Shown here piece by piece: positions 41,545-50,152 of a stretch of DNA of 63,435 bases (within the stretch, counting starts at the first letter, position 1; every line of letters begins with the position of its first letter). The notes beneath the pieces were generated by a model. It searched no databases and was not told where the DNA came from. It saw only the letters and a program-made list of their open reading frames with translations. This DNA is from an uncultured Clostridia bacterium (GTDB taxonomy: Bacteria > Bacillota > Clostridia > Christensenellales > Aristaeellaceae): assembly GCA_946411525.1 (NCBI GenBank), contig CAMKEI010000007.1:1-63435 (forward strand), in the 5' to 3' direction. Position numbers and translations under genes: made by a program.

Positions 41545-42960
41545 ATGAAACTCAATGTTAAGCGGACCTGCCGGATCGGCTTCGCCTTCTTCGGGATCCT
41601 GCTTCTGTGGCAGGTATATGATTCATGGTGTCCGACGTTCCTGACAGATCTGTTTGCCAATCGGATGTTCGGGATGACCTCGGCGGAGCTGAAGCTCAGC
41701 GACCCGGACAAGATTCTGAATGTGCAGTGGCTGGTCGGTATCATCATGGCCTTCGACAACCTGGTGGCCCTGTTTATGTTGCCTCTTTTCGGCTATATGT
41801 CCGATAAGACCCATACGCGGATCGGCAAGCGGATGCCTTATATCCTGGTGGGCACTTTTGTGGCGGCGGTGGCGTTCCCGTTTATTCCCCTGTTCTTCCA
41901 CAACGGTAATGTTGCTGGCATGATCATCACGATGGGAATCGTCCTAATTTTCATGATGATGTACCGGAACCCGGCCGTCTCCCTCATGCCGGACATCACG
42001 CCCAAGCCTCTGCGGGCGAGAGCCAACGGCATCATCAACATCATGGGCTACCTCGGCGGCGGCGCTGCAACGATCCTCGGTGTATTCCTCAAACTCAGCG
42101 ACTATATCAATGTGACGGACCGGAGCAGTAAAATGTGGATCATTGAGATCCCCTTCCTGGTCGCGTCCCTGCTGATGATTGTCTCCGTAATCGTGCTCTT
42201 CTGCTCCATTAAGGAAAACAGAATTAAAGAAGAAATAAAGGACGAACTGGCGGAAGGCGAACGCCTCGCAGCGATCGCGGAACCCGCAACGGACGAAGGT
42301 CCGATGCCCCGCGCCAACCGGCAAATGCTGCTGGCGATTCTCGGCGCCGAATTCCTCTGGTTCATGTCTGACAACGCCATCGGCACCTACATCGGCAACT
42401 ATGTGATCTATTACCTGAGAGCCTCCTCCGGCGCCACCATGATCCTGACCCTGGGCGGCGGCCTCGCTTCCGCCGTCGGCTTTCTGGTCGCCGGTGGGAT
42501 CGCGGAACAGATCGGCCGTAAATGGACGGTCAGCTCCGGCCTGCTGCTTTCTTTCCTGGCTTTGCTGATCATGATTGTTGTCCGGCCTACCGGCATGGTG
42601 GTCGGTGAGAACGGTGAATATTCATTCCCTGCCATCCTCTACGGTGTCTGGGCGATGAAGGGCTTCGGCATGGCGCTGGTTCACAACTGTTCTTTCCCGA
42701 TGGTTGTCGAACTGTGCACCTCGAAACAGATCGGCAAGTTTACCGGATACTATTACGCAGCCAGCATGGCTGCCCAGACCGTCACGCCGGTGCTGCTGGG
42801 CCTGATCTTCGTGCGGACCCTCGCCTGGGGCGTGCTGCCTGTCTATTCTTCCGTCCTGATTGCGTTCAGCGCGCTGGTCTTCATCTTCCTGGTCAGGAAC
42901 ATCCGGATCCGGAAGGTCGCAACGACATCCGGGCTGGAAGCCTTTGCGGAGGATGATTGA
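41545..42960 (+). CDS. MFS/GPH-type sugar carrier
   Basis: 471 residues with 12 predicted TMs. GPH/SLC45-like features: the early QVYDSWCPTFL, GYMSDKTHTRIGKRMPYIL between TM2 and TM3, and YRNPAVSLMPDITPKPLRARANG. Such carriers move glycosides or disaccharides by cation symport. It starts 36 bases after the kinase stop and is followed 1 base later by the phosphodiesterase gene, so the four genes may be one unit. Confidence 0.9.
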   Translation: MKLNVKRTCRIGFAFFGILLLWQVYDSWCPTFLTDLFANRMFGMTSAELKLSDPDKILNVQWLVGIIMAFDNLVALFMLPLFGYMSDKTHTRIGKRMPYILVGTFVAAVAFPFIPLFFHNGNVAGMIITMGIVLIFMMMYRNPAVSLMPDITPKPLRARANGIINIMGYLGGGAATILGVFLKLSDYINVTDRSSKMWIIEIPFLVASLLMIVSVIVLFCSIKENRIKEEIKDELAEGERLAAIAEPATDEGPMPRANRQMLLAILGAEFLWFMSDNAIGTYIGNYVIYYLRASSGATMILTLGGGLASAVGFLVAGGIAEQIGRKWTVSSGLLLSFLALLIMIVVRPTGMVVGENGEYSFPAILYGVWAMKGFGMALVHNCSFPMVVELCTSKQIGKFTGYYYAASMAAQTVTPVLLGLIFVRTLAWGVLPVYSSVLIAFSALVFIFLVRNIRIRKVATTSGLEAFAEDD

Positions 42961-42961
42961 T

Positions 42962-43714
42962 ATGAGGATGTTCGCCCTGTCGGACTTCAGGGGGATCTTT
43001 TATGCCCACCGGGGATTGTATGACAATCATCACGGCGTGCCGGAAAACTCGCTCCCTGCGTTCCGTGCCGCCGTGGAAAAGGGTTACGGTGTGGAACTGG
43101 ACGTGCAGCTCTCCCTCGACGGACAGGTAGTTGTCTTTCACGATGATACGCTGGACCGGGTCTGCGGCGTCCGCGGAAACGTTGCGGACTTTTCCCTGGC
43201 TCAGTTGCAGCAGATGAAGCTCCTGGACACGGAGGAGGTCATGCCCCTCTTCACGGACGTCCTGGACGTCCTCAGCCGGGGTGCCGGTCCCCTGATCGTG
43301 GAGCTGAAGGCCGGAAAGCGGAACGACGAACTGTGTGAAAAGACCCGGGAACTCCTGCGGGCCTATCCCGGCATTTACTGCGTGGAGTCCTTCGACCCGA
43401 ATATCGTCACCTGGTTTAAAAAGAACGCCCCGGAGGTCATCCGGGGCCAGCTGTCCATGCCCGCGGAATGCTATGCTGCCGGCGTGAACCCCCTCCTGAA
43501 GCGCCTGCTGTCCGGTTGTTATTTCTCCTTCCTGAACCGGCCGGACTTCATCGCCTACCGGATCGGCCCCCAGCCGGCCCGGATACTCCGCAAACGCGAA
43601 AAGGGCGTCCTGCTGGTCGCCTGGACGTCCCGTGACTTTGCCAAAGACGCAAAAGAAAACGACGGCGTGATTTTTGAAGCATGCACGCCGCCGCTGAAGT
43701 ATGACCAGCTGTAA
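42962..43714 (+). CDS. glycerophosphodiester phosphodiesterase
   Basis: 250 residues from ATG 42962 (GGAGG 9 bases upstream, inside the MFS gene). GDPD TIM-barrel with AHRG (His16-Arg17), PENS, VELDVQLSLDGQVVVFHDD (metal and catalytic His) and LIVELKAG. It hydrolyses glycerophosphodiesters to glycerol-3-phosphate and an alcohol. No signal peptide, so cytoplasmic; it may process a glycerophosphoryl compound imported by the preceding carrier, which is inference. Confidence 0.93.
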   Translation: MRMFALSDFRGIFYAHRGLYDNHHGVPENSLPAFRAAVEKGYGVELDVQLSLDGQVVVFHDDTLDRVCGVRGNVADFSLAQLQQMKLLDTEEVMPLFTDVLDVLSRGAGPLIVELKAGKRNDELCEKTRELLRAYPGIYCVESFDPNIVTWFKKNAPEVIRGQLSMPAECYAAGVNPLLKRLLSGCYFSFLNRPDFIAYRIGPQPARILRKREKGVLLVAWTSRDFAKDAKENDGVIFEACTPPLKYDQL

Positions 43715-43720
43715 GCAGAC

Positions 43721-45085
43721 TTATTGGATCCGATTCACAAATTCCGCGATGTCCGAGATCACCCGGGCATCGATTTTTTTATCCCCGATATAGGCGTTGA
43801 CACCTTCGGTTTTCTCCCCCGGCGTGAAGGGATGGGTCAGCCCCGGATAAGATTTCAGCGTCCAGTTTTCCTTTTTGCCGAAATGTTCCTGCCAGATGCT
43901 GAAGTCTTCCGTCGTCACTTGGTAATCCTCCTCGCCCTGCAGCAGCAGGACCGGCTGCGTGATTTCGTCCGCAGCCTGCAGGATATCGTAATGCATCAGC
44001 CACTTCCAGTAGGCAGAATACGCGCCCGCCACCGGCTCGTCTTCCGGCAGGGAATCGATATCCTGCAGCTTGTCCAGGTCCTTCAGCATATCGCCATATA
44101 TTTGCCGCTGGTCTTCCGGGATCTGGCCCATGGAATCCAGGTACTCGATCTGCTCCCGCATCAGCACGTCCAGAGGCCGGGGCGAAGCCGCCATCATGAT
44201 AAACCCGCAGGCTTTCACCGGCATGCCCTCCAGCGCCCGGGCGATGGCCGGAATGGCATTTCCGCCCAGGCTGTGGCCCAGCACCAGGATCCGGTCGGGG
44301 TCGATCTTCTCCTGTAACGCCAGCAGCTGCACCGCGTTCACCGCGTCCTCGATGGATTCCCTTTCCAGCGTAATGGACTTGTCCGTCGCCAGCTGCAGTC
44401 CGAAGGTGAATGTCCGCTTGTCAAAGCGGTACACCGCAATTCCTTCCGCCGCCAGGCCCTCCGCGATATCCCGGAAAGGCTTCACGCTGCCCACCGTCTC
44501 GTCCCTGTCGCTGGCGCCGGACCCGTGGATCAGCACCACCGCCGGAAAGGGGCCTTCGCCCTTCGGCACGGTCAGCGTTCCCGGCAGTTCCCCCAGGCCG
44601 TCAACCGGCAGTGCCAGTTCGACGCTGTCGAAAGCTTCAGGCGCTTCCGCTTCGGCTATGGTATCCGGTTCGGGCGCCGCTTCCTTCCCGCCGCTGTAGA
44701 CGCCGGTTGTCAGGCCGGCAATCGCTCCGTCCTGAACAACAAGGATCAGATCCGCCGGCATAGCTGAAAAAACAACGGGCACATAGAACGCCCGATATCC
44801 CCGGATCTCTCCTTCATACGCAGGTTCAATCTTTTCCGGAGTTCCCAGCGCGGCGAACTGCTTCGCCAGCCCGCCGAACCCGCCAAGCTGTGTCACGGCC
44901 GCTTCCATCTGGGGATCCAGGGTCCATTTTCCATCCAGTTCCTCCGGGTGTTCGCCCAGGAACGCCGCCATGAATTCATCCGCATCCGCGGCGATCTCCA
45001 TTTTGCTTGCTTCCTGTTCTGCCCAGGCGGTTCCGCAGGCGCAGAGCATCATCATTGCCAGCAGGGTCGCAAGAATCTTCTTCAT
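43721..45085 (-). CDS. secreted alpha/beta hydrolase with N-terminal DUF3887 domain
   Basis: 454 residues from ATG 45085 (GGAG 10 bases upstream). Signal sequence with a possible lipobox (MLCACG), a DUF3887-like domain (~35-135, ADEFMAAFLGEHPEEL), an acidic linker, then an alpha/beta hydrolase domain (VVLIHGSGASDRDE oxyanion region, nucleophile Ser in LGHSLGGNAIP, Asp in LQGEEDYQV and His in YPGLTHPF). Likely a surface esterase or peptidase-like hydrolase. It begins 1 base after the MerR-type regulator gene and shares its promoter. Confidence 0.88.
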   Translation of the reverse strand: MKKILATLLAMMMLCACGTAWAEQEASKMEIAADADEFMAAFLGEHPEELDGKWTLDPQMEAAVTQLGGFGGLAKQFAALGTPEKIEPAYEGEIRGYRAFYVPVVFSAMPADLILVVQDGAIAGLTTGVYSGGKEAAPEPDTIAEAEAPEAFDSVELALPVDGLGELPGTLTVPKGEGPFPAVVLIHGSGASDRDETVGSVKPFRDIAEGLAAEGIAVYRFDKRTFTFGLQLATDKSITLERESIEDAVNAVQLLALQEKIDPDRILVLGHSLGGNAIPAIARALEGMPVKACGFIMMAASPRPLDVLMREQIEYLDSMGQIPEDQRQIYGDMLKDLDKLQDIDSLPEDEPVAGAYSAYWKWLMHYDILQAADEITQPVLLLQGEEDYQVTTEDFSIWQEHFGKKENWTLKSYPGLTHPFTPGEKTEGVNAYIGDKKIDARVISDIAEFVNRIQ

Positions 45086-45086
45086 C

Positions 45087-45818
45087 TTATTTCTTCTCCT
45101 CACTGTTGTCATAGGTTTCCACGCAGAATCCGTGGTGTCCGCACTTCGTGCAGGTCAATTTTCGTGTCTTCGGCGTATGCCGCGCAAAGAAGGCTTCCTT
45201 AAAGCCGGGTTTGAACACTTCATGGCACCGCGGGCAGATATAGGCGGTTTTCCTGAAATAATACCGGCTGACCCAGATGCCGTAGGGGATCGCCGCAATT
45301 ACCCATGCAGCAAAGACCCACCAGTTTCCCTTGAAGATCCAGAGCAGGATCCCTGCAATCTCCAGCAGGCTGACCGGCAGTCCGGCCAGGAAGATGTTCC
45401 TGTGCAAAGCGCTCAGCTTCTTTTTGTTTTCCATCGTCGCAGCTATGTCGCCGATTGATTCCAGGGAGAACGTTGAAACGGTTTTCAGCCCGTTCTTCAG
45501 TTCAATAATCCGGTCCAGCTTCTCCCGGCGTTCGCCGATCTCCTCCTGCAGCAGCTGTTCCTGCTGCGCCAGGAGAATGCAGATCACGCTGCCGGGATCC
45601 TCTTCCTTCATCAGCCGCCCGATAGTATCCAGGGACAGTCCTGTATCCCGCAGGAAACAGATAATCTTCATCTGTTTCATGTCTTCGTAGGAATACAGCC
45701 GCCTTCCTCCTTCGGTCAGGGCACTGGGAACCAGGATTCCTTTCTGGTCGTAAAACTGAACCGTCCGGACAGTAATCCCGCACTGTTTCGCCATTTCTCC
45801 GGTGGTGTACTGGGACAT
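45087..45818 (-). CDS. membrane-anchored MerR-type regulator with zinc ribbon
   Basis: 243 residues. MerR HTH (1-70: GEMAKQCGITVRTVQFYDQKG), a coiled-coil (~75-110), two hydrophobic helices (~138-158 and ~165-187) and a cytoplasmic zinc ribbon with CPRC and CTKC. The HTH should bind the palindrome in the 19-base spacer just upstream and activate the operon with the hydrolase. Coupling a MerR DNA-binding domain to the membrane suggests sensing of membrane or envelope state; the signal is unknown. Confidence 0.88.
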   Translation of the reverse strand: MSQYTTGEMAKQCGITVRTVQFYDQKGILVPSALTEGGRRLYSYEDMKQMKIICFLRDTGLSLDTIGRLMKEEDPGSVICILLAQQEQLLQEEIGERREKLDRIIELKNGLKTVSTFSLESIGDIAATMENKKKLSALHRNIFLAGLPVSLLEIAGILLWIFKGNWWVFAAWVIAAIPYGIWVSRYYFRKTAYICPRCHEVFKPGFKEAFFARHTPKTRKLTCTKCGHHGFCVETYDNSEEKK

Positions 45819-45842
45819 AGCTTCAGGCCTCCTTTCGGGCCC

Positions 45843-45873
45843 ATCCTACGACATGACGTAACGTCATGAGCAA
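45843..45873 (-). promoter_or_regulatory. MerR-type promoter with 19-base spacer and palindrome
   Basis: Leftward TTGCTC (45868-45873), 19-base spacer, TAGGAT (45843-45848). A perfect palindrome, ATGACGT-A-ACGTCAT (45853-45867), lies in the spacer. An overlong spacer with a centred dyad is the hallmark of promoters activated by MerR proteins through DNA untwisting. Confidence 0.88.
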
Positions 45874-45972
45874 GAGGTGACGTAAGGGGATTTTTCAAAA
45901 AAAGTGAAAAAAAGTGGTTTTCACCTCCTGAACAGTATAATCCACCCCCGCGCGGCGAACAAGTTCCCCGCA

Positions 45973-46001
45973 TTGTTTTTCCTCAGGCAAAGGGGTATAA
46001 T
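45973..46001 (+). promoter_or_regulatory. promoter of the DUF2804 gene
   Basis: TTGTTT (45973-45978), 17-base spacer, TATAAT (45996-46001). Confidence 0.75.
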
Positions 46002-46037
46002 ACCCTGGAAGAAAAACTGAACAAGGAGGCTGGCTCC

Positions 46038-47069
46038 ATGCAGCACCGCATCGTCACCCCCGGCCCGCTTCATGATGAAAACGGCCGTCTCATCGAGACG
46101 GGTTACGCCACTGAACTGATCAAAACCTACGACCGTTCCCGGATCGCCGCCCGCCCGTGGCGGATCAAGGAATGGGATTATTACGCCGTCTGCAGCGACC
46201 GGTTTGCGCTTGCCCTGACAATCGACCATAACGGCTATATGATCATGGACAGCGTTTCTCTGCTGGATTTCAGGGCAAACAGCCAGGTCACAACGTCCAG
46301 GATCAACCTTCCGTCTTTCGCAAAACGGTCCCTCCCGGCAACCAGTGCGGAAGGGAACGTCCGGGTAGCCGGGAAGGACTATGAAATCGCCTTTGACAAC
46401 GACGGAGCAAAGCGTCATCTTCACGGCTATATGGAACATTTCCATCGGGAGGACGGTATCACTTTCGACCTGATCCTGACAGATGCCCCTGAAGAATCCA
46501 TGGTCATCGTCACGCCCTATAAGGATCATCCCGAAGCTTTTTATTACAACCAGAAAATCAACTGCATGCGGGTCTCCGGCAGCATCCGGTATAAAGAAAA
46601 GGAGTATATCTGTACTCCTGATGATACCTTTGCCGTACTCGACTGGGGCCGCGGTGTCTGGACGTATGACAACACCTGGTACTGGGGTTCCGCCTCCGGC
46701 CTGGCCGACGGCATTCCCTTTGGATTCAATATCGGCTACGGTTTCGGCGATACTTCCGCTGCCAGCGAAAACGTGCTCTTCTATGACGGAAAGATCCACA
46801 AACTGAGCCAGGTCCGTTTCAACATTCCGGTAAAGGATGGAAAGGACGACTTTATGTCCCCCTGGACTTTCACCAGTGATGACGGCCGCTTCGAGATGGA
46901 TTTTCAGCCGGTCATGGACCGCAGCGCGAAGATTGACCTGAAGCTGATCTGCTCCGACCAGCACCAGGTATTCGGCCGTTTCTCCGGAATCGTCACGCTT
47001 GACGACGGCCGGAAACTGGAAATCCGAAACCTCATGGGGTTCGCCGAAAAAGTCCGGAACAAATGGTGA
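46038..47069 (+). CDS. DUF2804 family protein
   Basis: 343 residues, beta-rich and cytoplasmic (no signal peptide). It matches the DUF2804 pattern: RPWRIKEWDYYAVCSDRFALALTI near the N-terminus, an acidic-hydrophobic sandwich in the middle, DWGRGVWTYDNTWYWGSASG in the second half, and a C-terminal RFSGIVTLDDGRKLEI. The fold is lipocalin/carotenoid-hydratase-like in relatives, but no activity is known to me. Own promoter and terminator; monocistronic. Confidence 0.75.
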   Translation: MQHRIVTPGPLHDENGRLIETGYATELIKTYDRSRIAARPWRIKEWDYYAVCSDRFALALTIDHNGYMIMDSVSLLDFRANSQVTTSRINLPSFAKRSLPATSAEGNVRVAGKDYEIAFDNDGAKRHLHGYMEHFHREDGITFDLILTDAPEESMVIVTPYKDHPEAFYYNQKINCMRVSGSIRYKEKEYICTPDDTFAVLDWGRGVWTYDNTWYWGSASGLADGIPFGFNIGYGFGDTSAASENVLFYDGKIHKLSQVRFNIPVKDGKDDFMSPWTFTSDDGRFEMDFQPVMDRSAKIDLKLICSDQHQVFGRFSGIVTLDDGRKLEIRNLMGFAEKVRNKW

Positions 47070-47089
47070 TCGGCCGTCTGTTTTATCAG

Positions 47090-47118
47090 CCCGTTACAGC
47101 CTGTAACGGGTTTATTTG
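47090..47118 (+). terminator. DUF2804 gene terminator
   Basis: A 9-bp stem, cccgttaca (47090-47098) and tgtaacggg (47102-47110), loop gcc, tail tttattt. Confidence 0.85.
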
Positions 47119-48104
47119 TTTCCGACGCCTGCCGGGAAAACATGCACCCGGTTGATGGCCCGGGCTTCTTCTTCGGAAATCGGCGTCTTGCTCCAGTCGA
47201 TTGTCCGCTCAAATCCCGCGTAATCGCAGATACGGATGGAACAGAGCCTGCCGTCTTTTCCGCGGGAATAGGCGGAGATCCCGGACATGCAGACGCGTCC
47301 TGCTTCCTCCACGCCCAGGTCTGTCACGATATGCTGCCATTCGATGACCGCGGTGATACCGTTGTCGATCAGCGTTTCATACCGCATGCCGACCCAGCGC
47401 GGAATATGCTCGCTCATGTCCGTATAGATCCGGGTCAGCGTTTCCCGGTCCATCGGCACGGGATCCTCCGCCGGTTGTTCCTCCCCGATAACCGGTTCAT
47501 ACCCGCCGAAAACGCAGTCGTCGCTCATGGAGGCGATAATCCGTTCCACGTCCACCTTCGGAACATGATGCAGCGCTTCATAATACTCCCTGAACGCCCC
47601 GGTCAGCAGGTTCGGATCCCCCATCTCCAGATGGGCGGAACGGAAGATCGGCTTCCGGTACGGCGTGAGTCCCGGAACCCGGGTGAAATTGCAGTAGATC
47701 CGCACTTCATCCAGCATGCCCCGGTCCCTCAGATCGCCGACTGCAAACATGGGAACCTCTTCAATCATTCCGTCCGTAATAAAGTAGACGTTCATCTCTG
47801 TAACACTCCGGCCGCCGGACTGCGTCTGGCAGACGGGTTCGACCGAAGCCTTTTCCGCGTAAAAGCGTTCCAGCCATCCGGACGCGAAGGCTCGGATTCC
47901 ATCCTGCCCTTCGAACCGGCCGTACGGCGCGTCAACAGCCGGAAGCCCGCCGAACTGTTTGCTCTTCCCGAACAGACTGCAGGCTTCCGCCGCCTGTCCG
48001 GCACAAATCAGCCGCATCAGCCGGATCTCGGGAGAATCATTCTGCAGCGGCGAAGAAAAGCCGGCGCACATCTGCTTCAGTCTGGAACGGTGCCTGATCT
48101 TCAT
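47112..48104 (-). CDS. SnoaL/NTF2-like protein, two tandem domains
   Basis: 330 residues, cytoplasmic. Two SnoaL-like cone-shaped folds: the first (~25-155) with FEGQDGIRAFASGWLERFY, the second (~175-315) with VDVERIIASMSDDCVFGGYEP and VIEWQHIVTDLG. NTF2-like domains serve as small enzymes or ligand pockets, so function cannot be set. Lies downstream of the ECF sigma gene on the same strand but after a terminator. Confidence 0.7.
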   Translation of the reverse strand: MKIRHRSRLKQMCAGFSSPLQNDSPEIRLMRLICAGQAAEACSLFGKSKQFGGLPAVDAPYGRFEGQDGIRAFASGWLERFYAEKASVEPVCQTQSGGRSVTEMNVYFITDGMIEEVPMFAVGDLRDRGMLDEVRIYCNFTRVPGLTPYRKPIFRSAHLEMGDPNLLTGAFREYYEALHHVPKVDVERIIASMSDDCVFGGYEPVIGEEQPAEDPVPMDRETLTRIYTDMSEHIPRWVGMRYETLIDNGITAVIEWQHIVTDLGVEEAGRVCMSGISAYSRGKDGRLCSIRICDYAGFERTIDWSKTPISEEEARAINRVHVFPAGVGNK

Positions 48105-48180
48105 GGCGAATGACCCCTTTGCATTTTTATATCGGTTCCTTCAACCGGTATTATACGGAATGGCGCCGGGAAACACAAAC

Positions 48181-48213
48181 AGAAAAGGACATCATCCTGA
48201 TTGGATGATGTCC
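48181..48213 (-). terminator. ECF sigma gene terminator
   Basis: An 11-bp stem, ggacatcatcc (48187-48197) and ggatgatgtcc (48203-48213); read leftward it ends in TTTTCT. Confidence 0.88.
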
Positions 48214-48243
48214 CGATGAATTTATTGCCTTCCCCTTTTTGAT

Positions 48244-48777
48244 TCAGGCAATCATTTTCTTTGCTTTTTCCAGTCTCCTGAAAACAGTGGACTCGCTGGT
48301 GCTTATGCACTCTGCCGCTTCACGGATCGTCATGCCGCACCAGAATACCAGCAGGATTACCTGACGGTATTTCTCAGGCAGATTCATCACGTCCAGAATC
48401 AGTTCTCTGTCCCCATCGGGTGCGTTCCCCAGTCTCTGCAGATCCTCCGGTGTTATCAGACGGCATTCACGTTTCCGCCAGCCTTTCCGGAGATAATCCC
48501 GGCAGGTATTGCCCGCGATCTTGATGATCCAGGTTTTCGGAGAGCAACCGTCCCGCGCCTCAAACCGTCCGATATTCCGCCACACCTTCAGGAACGTTTC
48601 CTGGGTGGCGTCCTCCGCGTCCGGTCTGTTGCCGAGGAACATGAAGCAGTAACGGAGTATGTCTGTTCCATACTTGTCATACCACGCGGAAAGAACCGTT
48701 GTGTCCGCGGCAGCAGACGTCTTGATTTCGTTCGCACTGTTGCGGAAATTCCGGCAGGTTTTTGTCAGGCTTTCCAT
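48244..48777 (-). CDS. ECF-type RNA polymerase sigma factor
   Basis: 177 residues. Sigma-70 region 2 (YGTDILRYCFMFLG, DAEDATQETFLKVWRNIG) and region 4 (LPEKYRQVILLVFWCGM, TIREAAECISTSESTVFRRL) are clear, with no region 1 or 3, as in ECF factors. No anti-sigma gene adjoins it, which is uncommon. AAGGAGGG lies 7 bases before ATG 48777. Its promoter shares a composite element with the ABC exporter at 19665-19709, suggesting autoregulation and a regulon that includes that exporter. Confidence 0.93.
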   Translation of the reverse strand: MESLTKTCRNFRNSANEIKTSAAADTTVLSAWYDKYGTDILRYCFMFLGNRPDAEDATQETFLKVWRNIGRFEARDGCSPKTWIIKIAGNTCRDYLRKGWRKRECRLITPEDLQRLGNAPDGDRELILDVMNLPEKYRQVILLVFWCGMTIREAAECISTSESTVFRRLEKAKKMIA

Positions 48778-48807
48778 GCATCATCCCTCCTTGATGATAG
48801 TCTACCT

Positions 48808-48853
48808 GACCAACCTTACTTTCCTGTGACTTTCACCTTACGATTTCGTAAGG
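48808..48853 (-). promoter_or_regulatory. compound promoter/operator of the ECF sigma gene
   Basis: Read leftward: palindrome CCTTACG-ATTT-CGTAAGG (48836-48853), GTCAC (48826-48830), GTAAGGTT (48812-48819) and GGTC (48808-48811). Element order and distances equal those at 19665-19709: the cttac/gtgac/cttac core repeats every 11 bases in both. GGTC lies about 31 bases before the ATG, and no sigma-A -10 is seen. Confidence 0.65.
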
Positions 48854-48879
48854 TTACGCAAACCGGTCAGACCGTAATG

Positions 48880-48913
48880 AAAAAGCGGAGCCACCACATG
48901 GGTTGTTCCGCTT
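48880..48913 (-). terminator. GH16 gene terminator
   Basis: Outer stem aagcgga (48883-48889) and tccgctt (48907-48913) with a partly paired interior; followed leftward by a T run. Confidence 0.7.
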
Positions 48914-48947
48914 GAGTAAAATACGTTGTCCCTTCCTCCGGAAGATG

Positions 48948-49817
48948 TTACTGGCCGGTCAGCGCCATGATTTCAGGGCTCTGGTAAACCCGGACATAAT
49001 CCACTTCAAGCTTGGCGGGAAGGCATTTTTCATCAATGCCCATGCTTCCGCCCCAGGTTCCGCCGAAAGCAAGATTCACCAGCAGGTGCATCCGCTGGTC
49101 AAACGGCCAGGTGTCTGAAGCGCGTTCTCCTTCGGCAGTCTCCGGTTTCTGATACGTATATGTTTCCTCCCCGTCAATGGAGAAAATGATCCGATCCGGC
49201 AGCCATTCCATTCCATAGGTATGGAATTCATCCCGTGCCCCGGGAATCTGGGTACTCATGTTGCTGGCATCGCCCCCGTGTGTCCGCTTGGTATGGACGC
49301 TCTGTACAATCACGTCGGGATCATATCCCACATGCTCCATGATGTCGATCTCCCCGGAAGCCGGCCAGTCTCCGTAAGCCCAGTCGGTCGGCAGCATCCA
49401 GATCGCGGGCCACGTGCCTTTGCCGGAAGGCAGTTTCGCGCGGGCTTCTATCTTGCAGTACAGCCAGTCGGCGATGTCACGCGTAACCATACGGGCGGAA
49501 GTATAGCTGCAGGTGCCTCGTTTTTGCTTTTTTACTTCAATGGTCAGCACGCCGTTCTCAATCAGTGCGTTCCCGTTCGGCATATAATACTGGAGTTCGC
49601 CGTTTCCCCAGCCGCCTCCGCCGGTGTTGAATCCCCACCGTTCCGGGTCGGGCTCTCCGTCCGTATCAAACTCATCCGCCCAGACCAGCTCATAGGTCAG
49701 GCTGTCGATATCATATTCCATATTGGCGGGCTCAGCGACGCAAACCGGGACCAGGCTGCACAAAAACAGCAGGATCAGTAAAACGGCCGTCAGTTTTCCC
49801 TCTCGAATGAATTTCAT
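48948..49817 (-). CDS. secreted GH16 endo-beta-1,3(4)-glucanase
   Basis: 289 residues. Signal peptide (1-28) and a single GH16 jelly-roll with LVWADEFD, the active-site motif GEIDIMEHVG (ExDxxE with both catalytic Glu), WPAIWMLP and a C-terminal VDYVRVYQ strand. It cleaves laminarin or mixed-linkage beta-glucan outside the cell. Length equals a bare catalytic domain with no binding module. Monocistronic. Confidence 0.94.
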   Translation of the reverse strand: MKFIREGKLTAVLLILLFLCSLVPVCVAEPANMEYDIDSLTYELVWADEFDTDGEPDPERWGFNTGGGGWGNGELQYYMPNGNALIENGVLTIEVKKQKRGTCSYTSARMVTRDIADWLYCKIEARAKLPSGKGTWPAIWMLPTDWAYGDWPASGEIDIMEHVGYDPDVIVQSVHTKRTHGGDASNMSTQIPGARDEFHTYGMEWLPDRIIFSIDGEETYTYQKPETAEGERASDTWPFDQRMHLLVNLAFGGTWGGSMGIDEKCLPAKLEVDYVRVYQSPEIMALTGQ

Positions 49818-50152
49818 ATTCTTCCCCCCGTTTCATATAAATTCTCCCGTACAGTGGAATATTCTGCTCTGATTCTGAATATATTTCTATATTGGATGTT
49901 TGTGTATATAATAGTATCATACTTTACTGCAAAGTAAACCGGTTTTCTGAAGAATTCACTGAATACCCAGTCCATGTTGACCCGCTCACCTCGTTTCCGG
50001 CTGCGGCAAACGCACCACCGCGGCGCCACTCGGATCGTCCGCTTACTGCCGCTGACATCCCGTAATCCGACGCTGGACTCATCCTGTTAAAAACAAACGA
50101 AACTAACAGGTTCAGTCGCTCATCCGTATAAACATTCAGGAGGCGATTTACT
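49818..50152. other. divergent intergenic region GH16 / S41
   Basis: 335 bases without a convincing gene. The left 110 bases are AT-rich and hold the leader of the leftward GH16 gene, with candidate -10 sequences near 49900-49920. The right part is GC-rich and ends with AGGAGG before the plus-strand S41 gene. I see no clear operator. Confidence 0.5.

Noticed and set aside
45840-45890. The cgtaagg sequence near the MerR promoter as a third ECF element
   Set aside because: The repeat spacing and the CGTAAG palindrome do not match; the MerR promoter explains the dyad fully.
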